64,000 bases of DNA from the NCBI GenBank assembly GCA_937920235.1, contig CALGUK010000034.1:248001-312000 (forward strand), read 5' to 3'. Every line of letters begins with the position of its first letter. The first letter of the stretch is position 1. The DNA comes from an uncultured Clostridia bacterium (GTDB lineage Bacteria > Bacillota > Clostridia > Oscillospirales > Acutalibacteraceae). The notes below the pieces were generated by a model that saw nothing but the letters and a program-made list of their open reading frames with translations, did not search any database and had not been told where the DNA came from. The position numbers and the translations under genes are program-made. Shown piece after piece: positions 14,049 to 24,042 of the stretch.

Positions 14049-15289
14049 ATTTTGATTTGTACTGGATCTGGTTGTCCTGCGGTCTCGGTGCCGGGGCATC
14101 CTGTCTTGATTTGATTTCGTATTTTGAGTGGAATCCGTATGATATTTATGATGCGAGCTTCAATGAAATTTATGCCCTCGACGTCATAACAAGACATCAG
14201 ACGGAAAAGCTGAAGGGCTTTTCTCTTGAAGAGGCGCAGAAAATACTTGATACCGTAAGGGCAAACGGCTGGAAGGTAGTAACTCCGTCAAGCGAGTTTT
14301 ATCCGCCGTCGCTCACAAGGCTTCAGAATCCGCCGCTTGTACTTTATGTTAAGGGTGATGAAAGTGTTCTGAAAAATGAGCTTTCCATTTCCGTTGTGGG
14401 CGCCAGAAAAGCTTCGGATTACGGAACAGCCGTGGCGAGAGCGTTATCCTCGGCAATGGCAGAGCTGGGCTTTACCGTTGTTTCAGGCGGAGCGTTGGGT
14501 ATTGACAGCGCGGCTCATACGGGAGCTCTTGACGTTAACGGAAAAACGGTTTGTGTGCTGGGATGCGGTCTCGGAACAAAATATCTTATGGATAATCAGC
14601 CCTTGAGAGATAAAATTGCCGAAAACGGAGCAGTTATAACGGAATTTCCGCCATTTTCACCTGCAGGGAAAACCACTTTCCCGTTGAGAAATCGCATTAT
14701 ATCCGCCATCAGTCTCGGTACGGTTGTGGTAGAGGCAGGTGAGCGCAGCGGTTCGCTGATTACGGCAAGGCTTGCACTTGAACAGGGCAAGGATGTTTTT
14801 GCCGTGCCGGGCGATCTGGTCAGCTCGTCGTTTTTGGGGACGAACAATCTTATCAGAAACGGTGCAACTCCCGTTTTCTCTCCGAATGATATTCTGGAGG
14901 CATACTTCTTTAAATATTTTGACTTATTGGGTAAAAAAGAGCGCTTCCCGGATGATGAGATAATCGTAAGGGCACAGAGGTATCTAACTGCGACCGAAAG
15001 CCGTGCGGAAGAAAAAACTGAGGCAGAAGTAAAGACAAGAAAAACGAAAACGGCGGAAGCTACGGTCGGAACCGTTCCGGAAAAGCCGAAAAAAGAACCG
15101 CCGTCTTATCTGACGGAAAACGCACGTCTTGTATATTCTCTTTTAAGTACAGAACCGATACACATTGATGAAATAATAAACCTGAGTTACATCGGTACGA
15201 AAGAAACTCTTTCTGCCGTGACAGAACTTGAAATTTACGGTCTTGCCGTTCAGATCAGCGGAAGACGTTATAAAGTAAATACAGATTGA
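14045..15289 (+). CDS. dprA: DNA-processing protein DprA (Smf)
   Basis: 414 residues from ATG 14045, overlapping the upstream stop by four bases. DprA binds incoming single-stranded DNA and loads RecA during transformation. The Rossmann-like core is clear: SISVVGARKASDYG, VVSGGALGIDSAAHTGAL, CVLGCGLG, FPLRNRIISAIS, VVVEAGERSGSLITARLALEQG and AVPGD. A charged linker (about residues 315-360) leads to a C-terminal winged-helix domain (SEPIH-like start, IDEIINLSYIGTKETLSAVTELE). Adjacency to topA is common in Firmicutes. Whether the organism is transformable is unknown; DprA is also kept in non-competent bacteria. Confidence 0.95.
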   Translation: MNFDLYWIWLSCGLGAGASCLDLISYFEWNPYDIYDASFNEIYALDVITRHQTEKLKGFSLEEAQKILDTVRANGWKVVTPSSEFYPPSLTRLQNPPLVLYVKGDESVLKNELSISVVGARKASDYGTAVARALSSAMAELGFTVVSGGALGIDSAAHTGALDVNGKTVCVLGCGLGTKYLMDNQPLRDKIAENGAVITEFPPFSPAGKTTFPLRNRIISAISLGTVVVEAGERSGSLITARLALEQGKDVFAVPGDLVSSSFLGTNNLIRNGATPVFSPNDILEAYFFKYFDLLGKKERFPDDEIIVRAQRYLTATESRAEEKTEAEVKTRKTKTAEATVGTVPEKPKKEPPSYLTENARLVYSLLSTEPIHIDEIINLSYIGTKETLSAVTELEIYGLAVQISGRRYKVNTD

Positions 15290-15306
15290 ATTTAGGATGA
15301 TGATAT

Positions 15307-17433
15307 ATGTCTAAGCTTGTAATTGTAGAGTCGCCGTCAAAGGCAAAAAGTATTCAGAAATATCTCGGAAACGACTACACGGTCGTGTCGTCAAAGGGAC
15401 ATATCCGTGATTTGCCTGCGGCAAAGCTGAGTGTGGATGTCAAAAATGATTTTGCACCCAAATATGCCGTAATCAAAGGCAAGGAAAAGCTTGTAAAGGA
15501 GCTTAAGGAGCTTGCGGATAAATCGGACGGAGTAATTCTCGCAGCCGACCCGGACCGTGAGGGAGAAGCAATTTCCTGGCATCTTGCAACACTTCTTGAG
15601 CTGGATATGAATGAAAACAACCGCGTAAAATTCAACGAAATCAATAAAACCAGCGTTACAAAGGGAATTGAGCATCCCGAAAAGATTGATCTTGACCTTG
15701 TAAACGCTCAGCAGGCACGCCGTATTCTTGACAGACTGGTGGGCTATACTCTCAGTCCGTTTATATCTCAGAAAATCCGCAGGGGACTTTCCGCAGGTCG
15801 TGTTCAGTCGGTTGCGGTGAGGCTTGTGGTTGACCGTGAAAACGAAATCAGAGCGTTCAATCCCGAGGAGTATTGGACACTTGATGCAAAAATGCTGGCT
15901 CCGTCTTCAAAAAAGGCTTTCAAGGCTCAGTTCTCGGGCGATGAAACGGGCAAGGTGAAGATTACCGATAAAGCACAGAGCGATATGTATCTGGCTCGTC
16001 TTGAAGGTGCGGAATATACCGCAACCTCCGTCAAAAAAGGTGTTCGTCGCCGTCAGCCTGCTCCGCCGTTCACAACTTCGACAATGCAGCAGGAGGCTTC
16101 ACGAAAGCTTAATTTCCAGGCGAGAAAAACTATGAAAATCGCTCAGGAGCTCTATGAGGGTGTAGAGGTCAGCGGATTCGGCTCGGTCGGTCTCATAACC
16201 TATATGAGAACTGACTCACTCCGTATTTCAGAGGAGTCGAGGGCTGCTGCAAATGAATATATAAGAAATACCTTCGGTGCGGAATATCTTCCTGAAAAGC
16301 CGAGATATTTCAAGACAAAGGCAAATGCTCAGGACGGTCACGAGGCTATAAGACCTACAATGATGGCGATTACTCCCGAAATCGCAAAATCAAGCCTTAC
16401 AACAGATCAGTATAAGCTCTATAACCTTATCTGGAAACGCTTTATGGCTTCTCTTATGGCAAACTGCGTTCAGGATACCGTAAAGGCAGAAATTACGGGA
16501 GCAAACGATGAGGAAAAGGCACAGGGCAGATTTATAACATTTATCGCGAACGGATATTCCGTGCGTTTTGACGGATATACTCGTCTTTATGAAACGGGAA
16601 CAGATGAGGACGAGGAGGAAGAAGGTAAGCTCCCGAAAATCAATGAGGGCGATACGATAAAGATGAAAGAGCTTTCGGGAAATCAGCACTTTACACAGCC
16701 GCCCGCAAGATATACAGAGGCTTCTCTTATCAAGGCGCTTGAGGAAACAGGTGTCGGACGTCCGTCAACATACGCTTCGATTATCTCGACAATCACACAG
16801 AGAGAATATGTGGTCCGTGAACAGAAACAGCTCAAGCCGACGGAATTGGGCGAGGCAATCACTTCGCTTCTCAAGGACAAATTCTCCAAAATCGTAAATG
16901 TAAAGTTCACCGCAGGAATGGAATCACAGCTCGATATGGTTGAAAGCGGTGAGACCGATTATATTAAAATGCTTCACGAGTTTTATGATGACTTTATCGC
17001 AACCGTTGATAAGGCAAAGGCTGAGATGCAGGGACAGAAAATCAAGCTCAAGCAAGATGAAACCGACGTTGTCTGTGAGCTGTGCGGCAGGAATATGGTT
17101 ATAAAATCAGGAAGATTCGGCAAATTCCTTGCTTGCCCGGGATATCCGGAATGTAAAAATACAAAGCCGTTGGTTGTTGAAACACAGGGAACCTGCCCGG
17201 TTTGCTCGGGAAAAATGATCGAGAAAAAATCAAAAAGAGGCTACACATTCTACGGCTGCGGAAATTATCCCGAATGCAATTTTATGACTTGGGATAAGCC
17301 GGTATCAGAGACTTGTCCGCAATGCGGAAAAACCCTCTTTAAGCGCAAGGGAGGACTCGTTGTGTGTCTCAATGAGGGTTGCGGTTTCGAGAAAAAAGCC
17401 GAAAGAAAAAGAAAGACAAAAGAGGAAGCATAA
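15307..17433 (+). CDS. topA: DNA topoisomerase I (type IA)
   Basis: 708 residues. It relaxes negative supercoils through a 5'-phosphotyrosine link. The N-terminal TOPRIM domain has LVIVESPSKAKSI and AADPDREGEAISWHL. The active-site tyrosine is Y299 in LITYMRTDS. The GRVQSVA motif and the toroid core follow. The C-terminus carries three four-cysteine zinc modules (CELCG...CPGYPEC, CPVCS...CGNYPEC, CPQCG...CLNEGC) and a basic tail, the usual clostridial layout. Start ATG 15307 has a weak SD (aggatgat). trmFO begins at the very next base after its stop. Confidence 0.97.
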   Translation: MSKLVIVESPSKAKSIQKYLGNDYTVVSSKGHIRDLPAAKLSVDVKNDFAPKYAVIKGKEKLVKELKELADKSDGVILAADPDREGEAISWHLATLLELDMNENNRVKFNEINKTSVTKGIEHPEKIDLDLVNAQQARRILDRLVGYTLSPFISQKIRRGLSAGRVQSVAVRLVVDRENEIRAFNPEEYWTLDAKMLAPSSKKAFKAQFSGDETGKVKITDKAQSDMYLARLEGAEYTATSVKKGVRRRQPAPPFTTSTMQQEASRKLNFQARKTMKIAQELYEGVEVSGFGSVGLITYMRTDSLRISEESRAAANEYIRNTFGAEYLPEKPRYFKTKANAQDGHEAIRPTMMAITPEIAKSSLTTDQYKLYNLIWKRFMASLMANCVQDTVKAEITGANDEEKAQGRFITFIANGYSVRFDGYTRLYETGTDEDEEEEGKLPKINEGDTIKMKELSGNQHFTQPPARYTEASLIKALEETGVGRPSTYASIISTITQREYVVREQKQLKPTELGEAITSLLKDKFSKIVNVKFTAGMESQLDMVESGETDYIKMLHEFYDDFIATVDKAKAEMQGQKIKLKQDETDVVCELCGRNMVIKSGRFGKFLACPGYPECKNTKPLVVETQGTCPVCSGKMIEKKSKRGYTFYGCGNYPECNFMTWDKPVSETCPQCGKTLFKRKGGLVVCLNEGCGFEKKAERKRKTKEEA

Positions 17434-18762
17434 ATGAGGGTTGCTGTTATCGGCGGCGGTCTTGCAGGTGTTGAGTGTGCACGTGCTCTGTCAAGAAACG
17501 GTGTAGTGGTTGATTTGTATGAGATGAAGCCTCATAAAAAATCCCCTGCCCATAAGCTTGATACTCTTGCCGAGCTTGTCTGCTCAAATTCGCTGAAGGC
17601 GGAAAGACTCAACTCGGCGGCAGGTCTTTTGAAGCACGAAATGGCTTTTCTCGGCTCAATTTGTGTGGAAACCGCATATGAATGTAAGGTTGAGGCAGGC
17701 GGAGCTCTTGCCGTTGACCGTTATGAATTTTCAAGAATTATTACTGAAAAAATCCGAAATGACAAAAATATAAATATTATCGAAAAAGAGGTTGTGTCTC
17801 TTCCCGAGGGATATGACGGTACCGTTATCTGTGCAGGACCGTTGGCAAGTGACGGCTTATCTGCCGTAATCCGTGAAATGTGCGGAAACGGACTGTCGTT
17901 TTTTGATGCGGCAGCACCGATAGTCAGCGCTGAAAGTGTAGATATGAGCTGTGCTTTTACTCAGTCCCGTTACGATCGCGGCGGCGAAGCCGACTATATA
18001 AACTGTCCTATGAACAAGGAGGAGTATGAAGCCTTTTATGAGGCAATCATCAATGCCGAAAGTGCTGAGGTGCATTCCTTTGACAAGAGAAAGGACGTTT
18101 ATGAGGGCTGTATGCCCATTGAGGTTCTTGCTTCTCGCGGAAAGGATACAATGAGATACGGTCCCTTAAAGCCGGTGGGACTTACCGATCCGCGTACCGG
18201 TCACAGACCCTGGGCAAATCTTCAGCTCCGCAAAGAAAACAAAGACGGAACAATGTATAACCTTGTGGGATTTCAGACAAATCTGAAATTCGGTGAGCAG
18301 AAAAGGGTATTTTCAATGTTTCCTGCCCTTAAAAATGCCGAATTCCTCCGTTACGGCGTTATGCACAGAAATACATTTATCGATTCGCCAAGGCTTCTGA
18401 ACGGTGATTTCAGTCTCAGAAGCAATCCTATGATATTTTTCGGCGGACAGATCACGGGTGTTGAGGGATATATGGAGTCGGCGGCAAGCGGTCTTATGGC
18501 AGGAATAAATCTTGCACGACGACTTAAAGGGGAAGAAACTCTTGTGCTTCCAGAGGATACCATGATAGGAGCGCTTTCAAGATATATAAGCGACGAAAGC
18601 GTAAAGAATTTTCAGCCGATGGGAGCAAATTTCGGTGTTTTGCCTCCGCTCCCCGAAAAAATCCGTGATAAGCAGGAACGCTATATGCAGCTTGCTCTGC
18701 GCGGAACTGAATCGCTGAAAAAATTTTGCAAAAACAATAATTCAGGTGACGAAAATGACTGA
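17434..18762 (+). CDS. trmFO: Folate-dependent tRNA U54 methyltransferase TrmFO
   Basis: 442 residues. It makes 5-methyluridine at tRNA position 54 (the T-loop) using methylenetetrahydrofolate and FAD. The N-terminus shows the FAD dinucleotide-binding motif VAVIGGGLAGVECARALSRNG, then YEMKPHKKSPAH and ELVCSNSLKAE. The C-terminal half has FFGGQITGVEGYMESAASGL. The length matches the family (about 435). Start ATG 17434 abuts the topA stop, and its SD lies within the end of topA (gaggaag). topA-trmFO pairing is typical of Firmicutes. Confidence 0.97.
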   Translation: MRVAVIGGGLAGVECARALSRNGVVVDLYEMKPHKKSPAHKLDTLAELVCSNSLKAERLNSAAGLLKHEMAFLGSICVETAYECKVEAGGALAVDRYEFSRIITEKIRNDKNINIIEKEVVSLPEGYDGTVICAGPLASDGLSAVIREMCGNGLSFFDAAAPIVSAESVDMSCAFTQSRYDRGGEADYINCPMNKEEYEAFYEAIINAESAEVHSFDKRKDVYEGCMPIEVLASRGKDTMRYGPLKPVGLTDPRTGHRPWANLQLRKENKDGTMYNLVGFQTNLKFGEQKRVFSMFPALKNAEFLRYGVMHRNTFIDSPRLLNGDFSLRSNPMIFFGGQITGVEGYMESAASGLMAGINLARRLKGEETLVLPEDTMIGALSRYISDESVKNFQPMGANFGVLPPLPEKIRDKQERYMQLALRGTESLKKFCKNNNSGDEND

Positions 18763-19420
18763 TTTTGAAAAGAAAATCGGATATGAATTTAAGGATAAAA
18801 AGCTGCTCGAAAGAGCGTTGACACATTCATCATATGCCAACGAAAAAGGACTCGGTCTTGATAACGAAAGGCTTGAGTTTTTAGGTGACTCGGTTCTCGG
18901 CTTTATAACCGCGGAATATCTTTTTGAGCATTATAAAAACAAGCAGGAGGGTGAGCTCACAAAAAAGCGTGCTTATGCGGTTTGTGAGAAAACACTTTTC
19001 GGATATGCCGAAAAAATTGACCTGGGCAATATGATTCTGCTTGGCAAGGGCGAGGAGCATACCGGAGGCAGACGGCGTCCTTCAATTGTTTCGGATGCAT
19101 TTGAGGCGGTTATCGCGGCAATCTATCTTGACGGCGGAATAGAGCAGGCAAAAAAATTTGTTTTGCCGTTCATTGAGCTTTCCGCAGAGGAAAAGCCTGT
19201 TTTCAAGGATTACAAGAGCACGCTTCAGGAGATACTTCAGCAAAATCCCACCGAAAAATTTGAATATGTGGTTGCGGGTGAAAGCGGACCCGACCATAAC
19301 AAAGAATTTATTGTTGAAATACATATGAACAGCAATGTTATCGGCAGAGGAACGGGAAGCAGTAAGAAAAAAGCCGAACAGCAGGCGGCAAAATCTGCTC
19401 TGGAGTTAATGGGATTATGA
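18755..19420 (+). CDS. rnc: Ribonuclease III
   Basis: 221 residues from ATG 18755 (SD aggtg six bases before; GTG 18746 is the longer alternative). It overlaps trmFO by eight bases. It cuts double-stranded RNA in rRNA maturation and decay. The catalytic domain has the signature ERLEFLGDSVLGF and the downstream acidic residues in VSDAFEAVIAAIYLDGG. A C-terminal double-stranded RNA-binding domain follows (DYKSTLQEILQQ ... GSSKKKAEQQAAKSALELM). Its stop overlaps the radical SAM start by four bases. The order rnc-smc-ftsY is conserved in Firmicutes. Confidence 0.97.
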   Translation: MTDFEKKIGYEFKDKKLLERALTHSSYANEKGLGLDNERLEFLGDSVLGFITAEYLFEHYKNKQEGELTKKRAYAVCEKTLFGYAEKIDLGNMILLGKGEEHTGGRRRPSIVSDAFEAVIAAIYLDGGIEQAKKFVLPFIELSAEEKPVFKDYKSTLQEILQQNPTEKFEYVVAGESGPDHNKEFIVEIHMNSNVIGRGTGSSKKKAEQQAAKSALELMGL

Positions 19421-20409
19421 GTCACGCCAATATAAGTATATTTGTTCCGCATAAGGGATGTCCCAACGATTGCAGTTTTTGTAATCAGAGGACAATCAGC
19501 GGACAGAGTAATTCCGCTTCGACACAGGATGTTGCACAAGCGGTTAAAAAGGCAATTGAACATAATGTTGACCCGAAAAACACGGAAATTGCGTTTTTCG
19601 GCGGTAGTTTTACGGCGATTGAAAGGGAATATATGTGTTCTCTTTTAACCGCCGCAAAGCATTTTTCGGATACATACGGTTTTGCCGGAATAAGAGTGTC
19701 CACACGACCCGACTGCATTGATGAGGAGGTTCTCTCCGTACTCAGACATTACGGTGTTACTGCCGTCGAACTCGGCGCACAGAGTATGGTTGATGAGGTG
19801 CTCTCGGCAAACCGACGCGGTCACACGGCAGAGGATGTGAGAAAGGCTTCGGAGCTCATAAAAGCTGCAGGCTTCGAGCTGGGACTTCAGATGATGACAG
19901 GACTTTACAAAAGCGATTTTGAAAAGGACGAATATACGGCTCGGGAAATTATAAGGATAAAGCCGGACACGGTGAGGATTTATCCCACGGTCGTGCTCAG
20001 AAACACATATCTGAATTTTTTACGTGAAACGGGCGAATATTCTGCTCCCACGGCAGAGGAGACGGCTCCGTTCTGTGCCGAATTGTTGCAGATGTTTGAG
20101 CAGGAGGGAATCAGAGTAATCAAATTAGGTCTTCACAGCAGTGAGAGCGTGGAGAGCGAAATGACGGGCGGTGCATATCATCCTGCTTTCCGCGAGCTTT
20201 GTGAAGGATATATTTTTCTCAAAAAAATCACGGCAATTATGAGAGATAAAGACAAAAACCGTCAATATGAAATCCTCGTCAGCGAAAAAGCCTTGTCAAA
20301 GGCCAAAGGACAGCAGAAAAGAAACGAAAAAGCATTGAAAAATATGGGCTTTTGTTGTAAAATAAAGGGTAGTAAAAATTTAGAAGAATTTCAGATTGAG
20401 GTAGTATAA
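19417..20409 (+). CDS. Radical SAM protein, Elp3-like
   Basis: 330 residues. The N-terminal iron-sulfur site is C-x3-C-x2-C in GCPNDCSFCNQ, with AFFGGSFTAI and ISTRPDCI-like (RVSTRPDCIDEEVL) strands typical of Elp3/B12-type radical SAM proteins. It has no acetyltransferase domain, so it is not a full Elp3. A lysine-rich C-terminus follows (LSKAKGQQKRNEKALKNMG). Homologues between rnc and smc are common in Clostridia, yet the substrate is not known to me; tRNA or another RNA is only a guess. It starts with ATGA overlap on rnc. Confidence 0.9.
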   Translation: MSHANISIFVPHKGCPNDCSFCNQRTISGQSNSASTQDVAQAVKKAIEHNVDPKNTEIAFFGGSFTAIEREYMCSLLTAAKHFSDTYGFAGIRVSTRPDCIDEEVLSVLRHYGVTAVELGAQSMVDEVLSANRRGHTAEDVRKASELIKAAGFELGLQMMTGLYKSDFEKDEYTAREIIRIKPDTVRIYPTVVLRNTYLNFLRETGEYSAPTAEETAPFCAELLQMFEQEGIRVIKLGLHSSESVESEMTGGAYHPAFRELCEGYIFLKKITAIMRDKDKNRQYEILVSEKALSKAKGQQKRNEKALKNMGFCCKIKGSKNLEEFQIEVV

Positions 20410-20413
20410 CCAG

Positions 20414-23400
20414 ATGATTTTAAAATCAATTACGATGCAAGGCTTTAAGTCTTGCCCGGATAAGACGGTACTTCAATTTAATAGGGGTATAACGGGTGTA
20501 GTCGGCCCTAACGGAAGCGGAAAAAGTAATATTTCCGACGCTGTTCGTTGGGTTCTCGGCGAGCAGTCCACAAAGAGTCTGCGCGGCTCAAAAATGGAGG
20601 ATGTTATATTCAGCGGAACAAAGCTTCGCAAGGCAACCGGCTTTGCGGAGGTTACCTTGTGTCTTGATAATTCCGACAGAACTCTGGGATATGACAGCGA
20701 CGAGGTCAGTATTACACGCCGTTTTTATCGCAGCGGTGACAGTGAATATAAAATCAACGGTGAAAGCGTAAGACTGCGCGACATAAATGAGTTGTTTATG
20801 GATACCGGTCTCGGACGCGACGGCTATTCAATGGTCAGCCAGGGCAAAATTGCCGAGCTCATTTCGTCAAAATCGGGAGAACGCCGTGAGATGTTTGAGG
20901 AGGCTGCAGGCATTTCCCATTTCCGCTATAAGCGTCACGATGCTCTTAAGAGACTCTCTCAGGCTGAGGAAAATCTCGTTAGGCTCAGAGATATTCTCAC
21001 AGAGCTTGAAAGCCGTGTGGGACCGCTTAAAAATCAGAGCGAAAAGGCACAGAAATTTCTTGTTCTTGCTGAGGAGAGAAAAAATCTCGAAATCGGAATC
21101 TGGCTTCATAATATTGACAGAACTCAGGAAAAGCTGAAGGAACAGGACAGAAAAATCGATATTGCTTCCGTACAGTACAGAGATGTGCAGAAGCAGCTTG
21201 AAATTATCGAGCAAAAGACAAATGATATTATTGAAAAAACTCACGAAATTAACGTAAAAATCGAAGAAGTGCGCTCTTCGACCTCTCATTTTGAGGAGCA
21301 GGCAGCCGAGCTTGAGGCACAGGCAAAGGTTTACGAAAACTCAATTTTACATAATACGGAATCAATTGAAAGACTTGAAAAGGACAAGCTGATTGCCAAC
21401 CAGGATGACGAGTCAACAGACCGTCAGACAGAGGCGACATTGGAGCAGAAAAGAGTGGCACAGGCAGGTCTTGACGAGGCAAACGAAAAGCTCAGGTCTC
21501 AGGTTGCCGAAATCGAAAGACTTCAGAGTGAAAACAGCGAATTTGCCGCCGTTGCCGCAGAACTTGCAAAGGAGATTTCTCTCCTCACGGTGAGCCTTGC
21601 TGATAACAGAGTTGTCAGCGAAACCGCAAACTCACAGATTGAAGAGATAAAAACACGCATTTCTGCCATTGACGATCTGCTCGGTAACCGTAAGGAAACG
21701 GTTCTCGCACTTGAAGAAAAGAAAAACAGTGCAAAAACAGCATTGGATGAGTGTGCCGAAAAAATAAACGGATATAAAAATGCCGTTGAGGGATACAGAC
21801 TCAAGGTTCAGACAAGAACGGAAAAAAGTGAAAAAATCAAGTCCGAAATTGCGGTGACGGAGAGCGAAATTGACCGCAAAAAAGAGAGAATACGTATTCT
21901 TGATGACCTTGAAAAAAATATGGAGGGATATCAGGGCTCGGTGCGTCTTGTTATGAAAGAAAGCAAGCGCGGTGCTTTGCGAGGTGTTCACGGCCCCGTT
22001 TCTCAGCTTATAACGGTTAAGGACAAGTATTCCGTTGCGGTTGAAACTGCTTTGGGTGCCGCATTGCAGAATGTGGTTGTTGACGGCGAAAATGACGCTA
22101 AAAAAGCCATTGCCTGTCTTAAAGAAAACCGCGGAGGAAGAGCGACCTTCCTGCCGATGACCGCGATTAAGGCGAGAAGGCTTGACGAAGACGGTCTTGA
22201 CGACTGCTACGGCTATGTAAATATTGCATCAAACCTCGTAACATCTGATGTCAAATATCGCGACATAATAGAAAATCTTCTCGGAAAAACCGTCGTTTGC
22301 GAGGATATGGACAGCGCTATCAGTATGGCGAAAAAATATAAAAACAGATTTAAAATCGTAACTCTTGACGGTCAGGTTATAAATGCAGGCGGTTCAATGA
22401 CCGGCGGCAGCAAGGCGCAGGGTGTGGGAATGCTCAGCCGCAGCAATGAGATTGAAAAGCTGTCTGCCGACATAAAGACTCTGGAGGATAAGAAGAACTC
22501 ACTTTCCGTTCAGGAAAAGATGATTTCAGAGGATCTTGCTTCTGCCGTTGCAGACCTTAACGGTATTGAGGGCGATATACTCTCTGCCAATGAAGAAAAA
22601 ATCCGACTTGAAGGCGAATATAATCTTGCAGTTGAGCAGTACGAAACCTCGTCGGGCGGAGTCGGTGAGCTTATTGAGGAAGAACGAATACTCAACGGGC
22701 GAATTGAAAAAATAAAGAATGACAGCGTTGCCGCAAAAGAAAAGGTCGAGTCTCTTACGGCTGAAATTGCCGAAAAAGAAAAGAACCTCGAGGCTGTCAG
22801 CGGCGACAGAGAGAGTCTCGCGGCAGTCCGTGAGGAGCTGACCGTTAAGGCAGAGCAGATAAGACTTGAAATTCTGGGCTTTGAAAAGGATATTGAATCG
22901 GCAGACGATAATATCAGAAGACTTAGTATTCTCAAGGGTTCACATTCTGACAGACTCGGTGAGCTTGATGCCGAAATTGAAGCATTCAAAAACAAAAACA
23001 TCTGGCTCACAAATGATATTGAAAGTCTGCGTGCTTCTGCTGACGGTCTCCGTAAGCAGTGTGAAAACGCAAGAACGGATATTGACGGACTTCTCAATGA
23101 GCGTGCCGTATGTGAAAAGGAAAGCACGGATTTGCGAAATCTCGAAAAAGAGAAAAATTCCGAGCGTGAAAATGTCAGCGGTGAGCTTGCCCGTCTTGAA
23201 GAACGCAAGGCGACAATGCTTAATGAGTTTGAAGAATACAATTCAAAGCTTTATGACGAATATCAGCTTACCAGACGTGAGGCGGCAGCTCTCGGTATTG
23301 TTATTGAAAATATCGGAGAGGCAAGGAACCGTCTTTCGGCATTGAAAAATGAAATCAGAGCTCTGGGCTCAGTCAACGTATCCGCTATCGATGAATATAA

Positions 23401-23983
23401 AGAGGTTTCGGAACGCTATGAATTTATGTCGGAGCAGATAGGCGATGTGGAAAAATCAAAGATCGAGCTTATAAAGCTTATTGATGAGCTGACAACGAAA
23501 ATGAGCGTTCAGTTCCGCGAGCAGTTCCGTAAAATCAATGTGGCATTCGGTGAAACCTTTGCCGAGCTTTTCGGCGGAGGAAAAGCCGAGCTCTCTCTTG
23601 AGGACGAGATGAATGTGCTGGAATGTGACATCGAAATCAAGGTTCAGCCTCCGGGAAAGAACGTTCAGAACATCAATCTGCTCTCGGGCGGTGAAAAGGG
23701 ACTTTCCGCGATTGCACTTCTTTTTGCAATACTCAAGGTCACTCCTGCTCCTTTCGTAATTTTTGACGAGGTCGAGGCGGCTCTCGACGATGTCAATGTT
23801 GTCAGATATGCTCAGTATGTGAGAAGAATGACGAAAAATACGCAGTTTATTCTCATCACTCACCGTCGCGGCACAATGGAAGAAGCCGATATGCTTTACG
23901 GTGTTACAATGCAGGAGGAAGGCGTATCAAAAATTCTTGAGCTTAAAACGGCTGAGCTTGCACGCAAGTTAGGTCTTGCTTAA
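20414..23983 (+). CDS. smc: Chromosome partition protein SMC
   Basis: 1189 residues, the full family length. SMC dimers compact and segregate the chromosome with ScpA and ScpB. The N-terminal ATPase half has Walker A GPNGSGKSNISDAVRW. Two long coiled-coil arms (about residues 165-500 and 670-1020) flank a hinge (about 515-660) with the expected glycines (GYVNIASN, NAGGSMTGGS). The C-terminal half carries the ABC signature LLSGGEKGLSAIALLFAIL and Walker B FVIFDEVEAALDD. The gap to the radical SAM gene is four bases. ScpA and ScpB are not in this window. Confidence 0.98.
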   Translation: MILKSITMQGFKSCPDKTVLQFNRGITGVVGPNGSGKSNISDAVRWVLGEQSTKSLRGSKMEDVIFSGTKLRKATGFAEVTLCLDNSDRTLGYDSDEVSITRRFYRSGDSEYKINGESVRLRDINELFMDTGLGRDGYSMVSQGKIAELISSKSGERREMFEEAAGISHFRYKRHDALKRLSQAEENLVRLRDILTELESRVGPLKNQSEKAQKFLVLAEERKNLEIGIWLHNIDRTQEKLKEQDRKIDIASVQYRDVQKQLEIIEQKTNDIIEKTHEINVKIEEVRSSTSHFEEQAAELEAQAKVYENSILHNTESIERLEKDKLIANQDDESTDRQTEATLEQKRVAQAGLDEANEKLRSQVAEIERLQSENSEFAAVAAELAKEISLLTVSLADNRVVSETANSQIEEIKTRISAIDDLLGNRKETVLALEEKKNSAKTALDECAEKINGYKNAVEGYRLKVQTRTEKSEKIKSEIAVTESEIDRKKERIRILDDLEKNMEGYQGSVRLVMKESKRGALRGVHGPVSQLITVKDKYSVAVETALGAALQNVVVDGENDAKKAIACLKENRGGRATFLPMTAIKARRLDEDGLDDCYGYVNIASNLVTSDVKYRDIIENLLGKTVVCEDMDSAISMAKKYKNRFKIVTLDGQVINAGGSMTGGSKAQGVGMLSRSNEIEKLSADIKTLEDKKNSLSVQEKMISEDLASAVADLNGIEGDILSANEEKIRLEGEYNLAVEQYETSSGGVGELIEEERILNGRIEKIKNDSVAAKEKVESLTAEIAEKEKNLEAVSGDRESLAAVREELTVKAEQIRLEILGFEKDIESADDNIRRLSILKGSHSDRLGELDAEIEAFKNKNIWLTNDIESLRASADGLRKQCENARTDIDGLLNERAVCEKESTDLRNLEKEKNSERENVSGELARLEERKATMLNEFEEYNSKLYDEYQLTRREAAALGIVIENIGEARNRLSALKNEIRALGSVNVSAIDEYKEVSERYEFMSEQIGDVEKSKIELIKLIDELTTKMSVQFREQFRKINVAFGETFAELFGGGKAELSLEDEMNVLECDIEIKVQPPGKNVQNINLLSGGEKGLSAIALLFAILKVTPAPFVIFDEVEAALDDVNVVRYAQYVRRMTKNTQFILITHRRGTMEEADMLYGVTMQEEGVSKILELKTAELARKLGLA

Positions 23984-24042
23984 ATAATAACTCTTACTCG
24001 TCTCGGGATATATCGTGTCTTTGCGGCGGAAAGGATATTACT

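Noticed and set aside
22510..23241. 243-residue minus-strand ORF inside smc
   Set aside because: Serine/arginine-rich shadow of the coiled-coil codons; smc is intact on the other strand.
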